From the NCBI GenBank assembly GCA_963695175.1, contig CAVOGG010000009.1, positions 62,001 to 126,000 on the forward strand: a stretch of DNA of 64,000 bases. Reading direction: 5' to 3'. Under the pieces are notes generated by a model, which saw only the letters and a list, made by a program, of their open reading frames with translations, was not told the origin of the DNA and ran no database searches. Position 1 is the first letter of the stretch. Each line of letters starts with the position of its first letter. The DNA comes from Fodinibacter sp963695175 (GTDB lineage: Bacteria > Actinomycetota > Actinomycetes > Actinomycetales > Dermatophilaceae). A program made the position numbers and the translations under genes. Shown here in pieces: positions 63,165 through 64,000 of this stretch.

Positions 63165-64000
63165 ATGTCTGTCTCCCACCGCGTCGACCTCCGTAACGTC
63201 GCCATCGTCGCCCACGTCGACCACGGCAAGACCACCCTGGTCGACAAGATGCTGTGGCAGTCGGGGGCGTTCGGCGAGCACGACCACATCGCCGACCGGG
63301 CGATGGACAGCGGTGACCTCGAGCGCGAGAAGGGCATCACGATCCTCGCGAAGAACACCGCCGTGCGCTACGCCGGGAAGGCCGCCGTCGAGGCCGGCAT
63401 CCCCGGTGGGATGACGATCAACATCATCGACACCCCCGGCCACGCCGACTTCGGTGGCGAGGTCGAGCGCGGCCTGTCGATGGTCGACGGTGTCGTCCTC
63501 CTCGTCGACGCGAGCGAGGGCCCGCTCCCGCAGACCCGCTTCGTGCTGCGCAAGGCGCTCGCCCTGAAGATGCCGGTCGTGCTGTGCATCAACAAGGTCG
63601 ACCGGCCCGACGCGCGCATCGCGGAGGTCGTCGACGAGGTCTACGAGCTGTTCATGGACCTCCTGGTCGACGCCGACCACCACCAGGACCAGCTCGAGTT
63701 CCCCATCGTGTACGCGTCGGCCAAGGCCGGCCGGGCCTCGCTGACTCGCCCCGTCGACGGTGGCATGCCCGACGGCGACGACCTCGAGCCGCTCTTCCGC
63801 ACCATCATCGAGACGATCCCCGCGCCCTCGTACGACCCCGAGGCCCCGCTCCAGGCCCACGTCACCAACTTGGACGCCTCGAACTTCCTCGGCCGCCTCG
63901 CGCTGCTGCGCGTCCACAACGGCACCATCCGCAAGGGCCAGCAGGTCGCGTGGTGCCGCCGCGACGGCACGGTGGAGAAGGTCAAGATCACCGAGCTGCT
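63165..64000 (+). CDS. typA: TypA/BipA ribosome-associated GTPase, N-terminal part (cut by window end)
   Basis: The first 278 residues of a translational GTPase. G1 is VAHVDHGKTTLVDKML, G3 DTPGHADFGGEVERGL, G4 NKVDRPDA and G5 YASAKAG. The REKGITILAKNTA switch I and the length between motifs are those of TypA/BipA rather than EF-G or LepA. It binds ribosomes and supports assembly and stress responses. The C-terminal domains are outside the window. The ribosome site (GAGAG) is weak. Confidence 0.92.
   Translation, partial: MSVSHRVDLRNVAIVAHVDHGKTTLVDKMLWQSGAFGEHDHIADRAMDSGDLEREKGITILAKNTAVRYAGKAAVEAGIPGGMTINIIDTPGHADFGGEVERGLSMVDGVVLLVDASEGPLPQTRFVLRKALALKMPVVLCINKVDRPDARIAEVVDEVYELFMDLLVDADHHQDQLEFPIVYASAKAGRASLTRPVDGGMPDGDDLEPLFRTIIETIPAPSYDPEAPLQAHVTNLDASNFLGRLALLRVHNGTIRKGQQVAWCRRDGTVEKVKITEL

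Overview
The window is very GC-rich DNA with GTG starts, Shine-Dalgarno-led genes and 1-4 base start/stop overlaps. These traits and the gene families (SARP-type regulator, anti-sigma ATPase, HspR/Hsp20, LpqY-SugABC-like transporter, DUF1996, DUF5995) point to an actinobacterium, most likely Micrococcales of the Intrasporangiaceae type. The genus is an inference from general likeness only. No rRNA, tRNA or CRISPR array was seen.

Region 1 (about 1-19.5 kb) is loosely packed accessory DNA. It holds the start of a PP2C-type phosphatase, small conserved proteins, a TspO-like membrane protein, a sugar-efflux-type MFS protein, and a heat-shock patch (divergent HspR and Hsp20, then a J-domain protein and small partners). 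It continues with a polar amino-acid ABC transporter, a GAF plus HATPase regulator, a short SARP-type regulator divergent from DUF1059, sulfurtransferase and cupin genes, and a TetR/SRPBCC divergent pair. A nucleotidyltransferase/HEPN-like pair beside a decayed hsdM follows. Long gene-poor gaps carry gene relics, a 17-base direct repeat about 13 kb apart, and a striking cluster of inverted repeats at 18958-19413.

Region 2 (19.5-31.2 kb) is about carbon uptake and catabolism: a LacI-family regulator divergent from a phytanoyl-CoA dioxygenase-like gene, a decayed sugar isomerase, an FG-GAP/DUF1996 secreted protein, a PLP lyase with an M20 peptidase relic, and a four-gene sugar ABC transporter resembling the mycobacterial trehalose system, followed by a vWA protein.

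Region 3 (31.2-53.5 kb) begins with a tight minus-strand operon: membrane protein, FAD oxidoreductase, methyltransferase, a CDP-alcohol phosphatidyltransferase fused to an LtaS/sulfatase-like domain, and a second methyltransferase. It looks like a lipid or envelope polymer pathway that I cannot name. Then come DUF5995, a threonine-aldolase-like enzyme, a spermidine-synthase-like protein, a GH63-like glycosidase, a stalked lipoprotein, a 1059-residue MFS/cyclic-nucleotide-binding/patatin fusion, a PIG-L deacetylase, a DUF3311/sodium-solute symporter pair, an epimerase and MalQ.

Region 4 (53.5-64 kb) looks like conserved core: a cyclic 2,3-diphosphoglycerate synthase-like protein, a glutamine amidotransferase, a VIT1-type transporter and a pterin dehydratase. 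An Opp/Dpp peptide transporter in the order binding protein, B, C, D, F follows, and the start of typA/bipA is cut by the window end.
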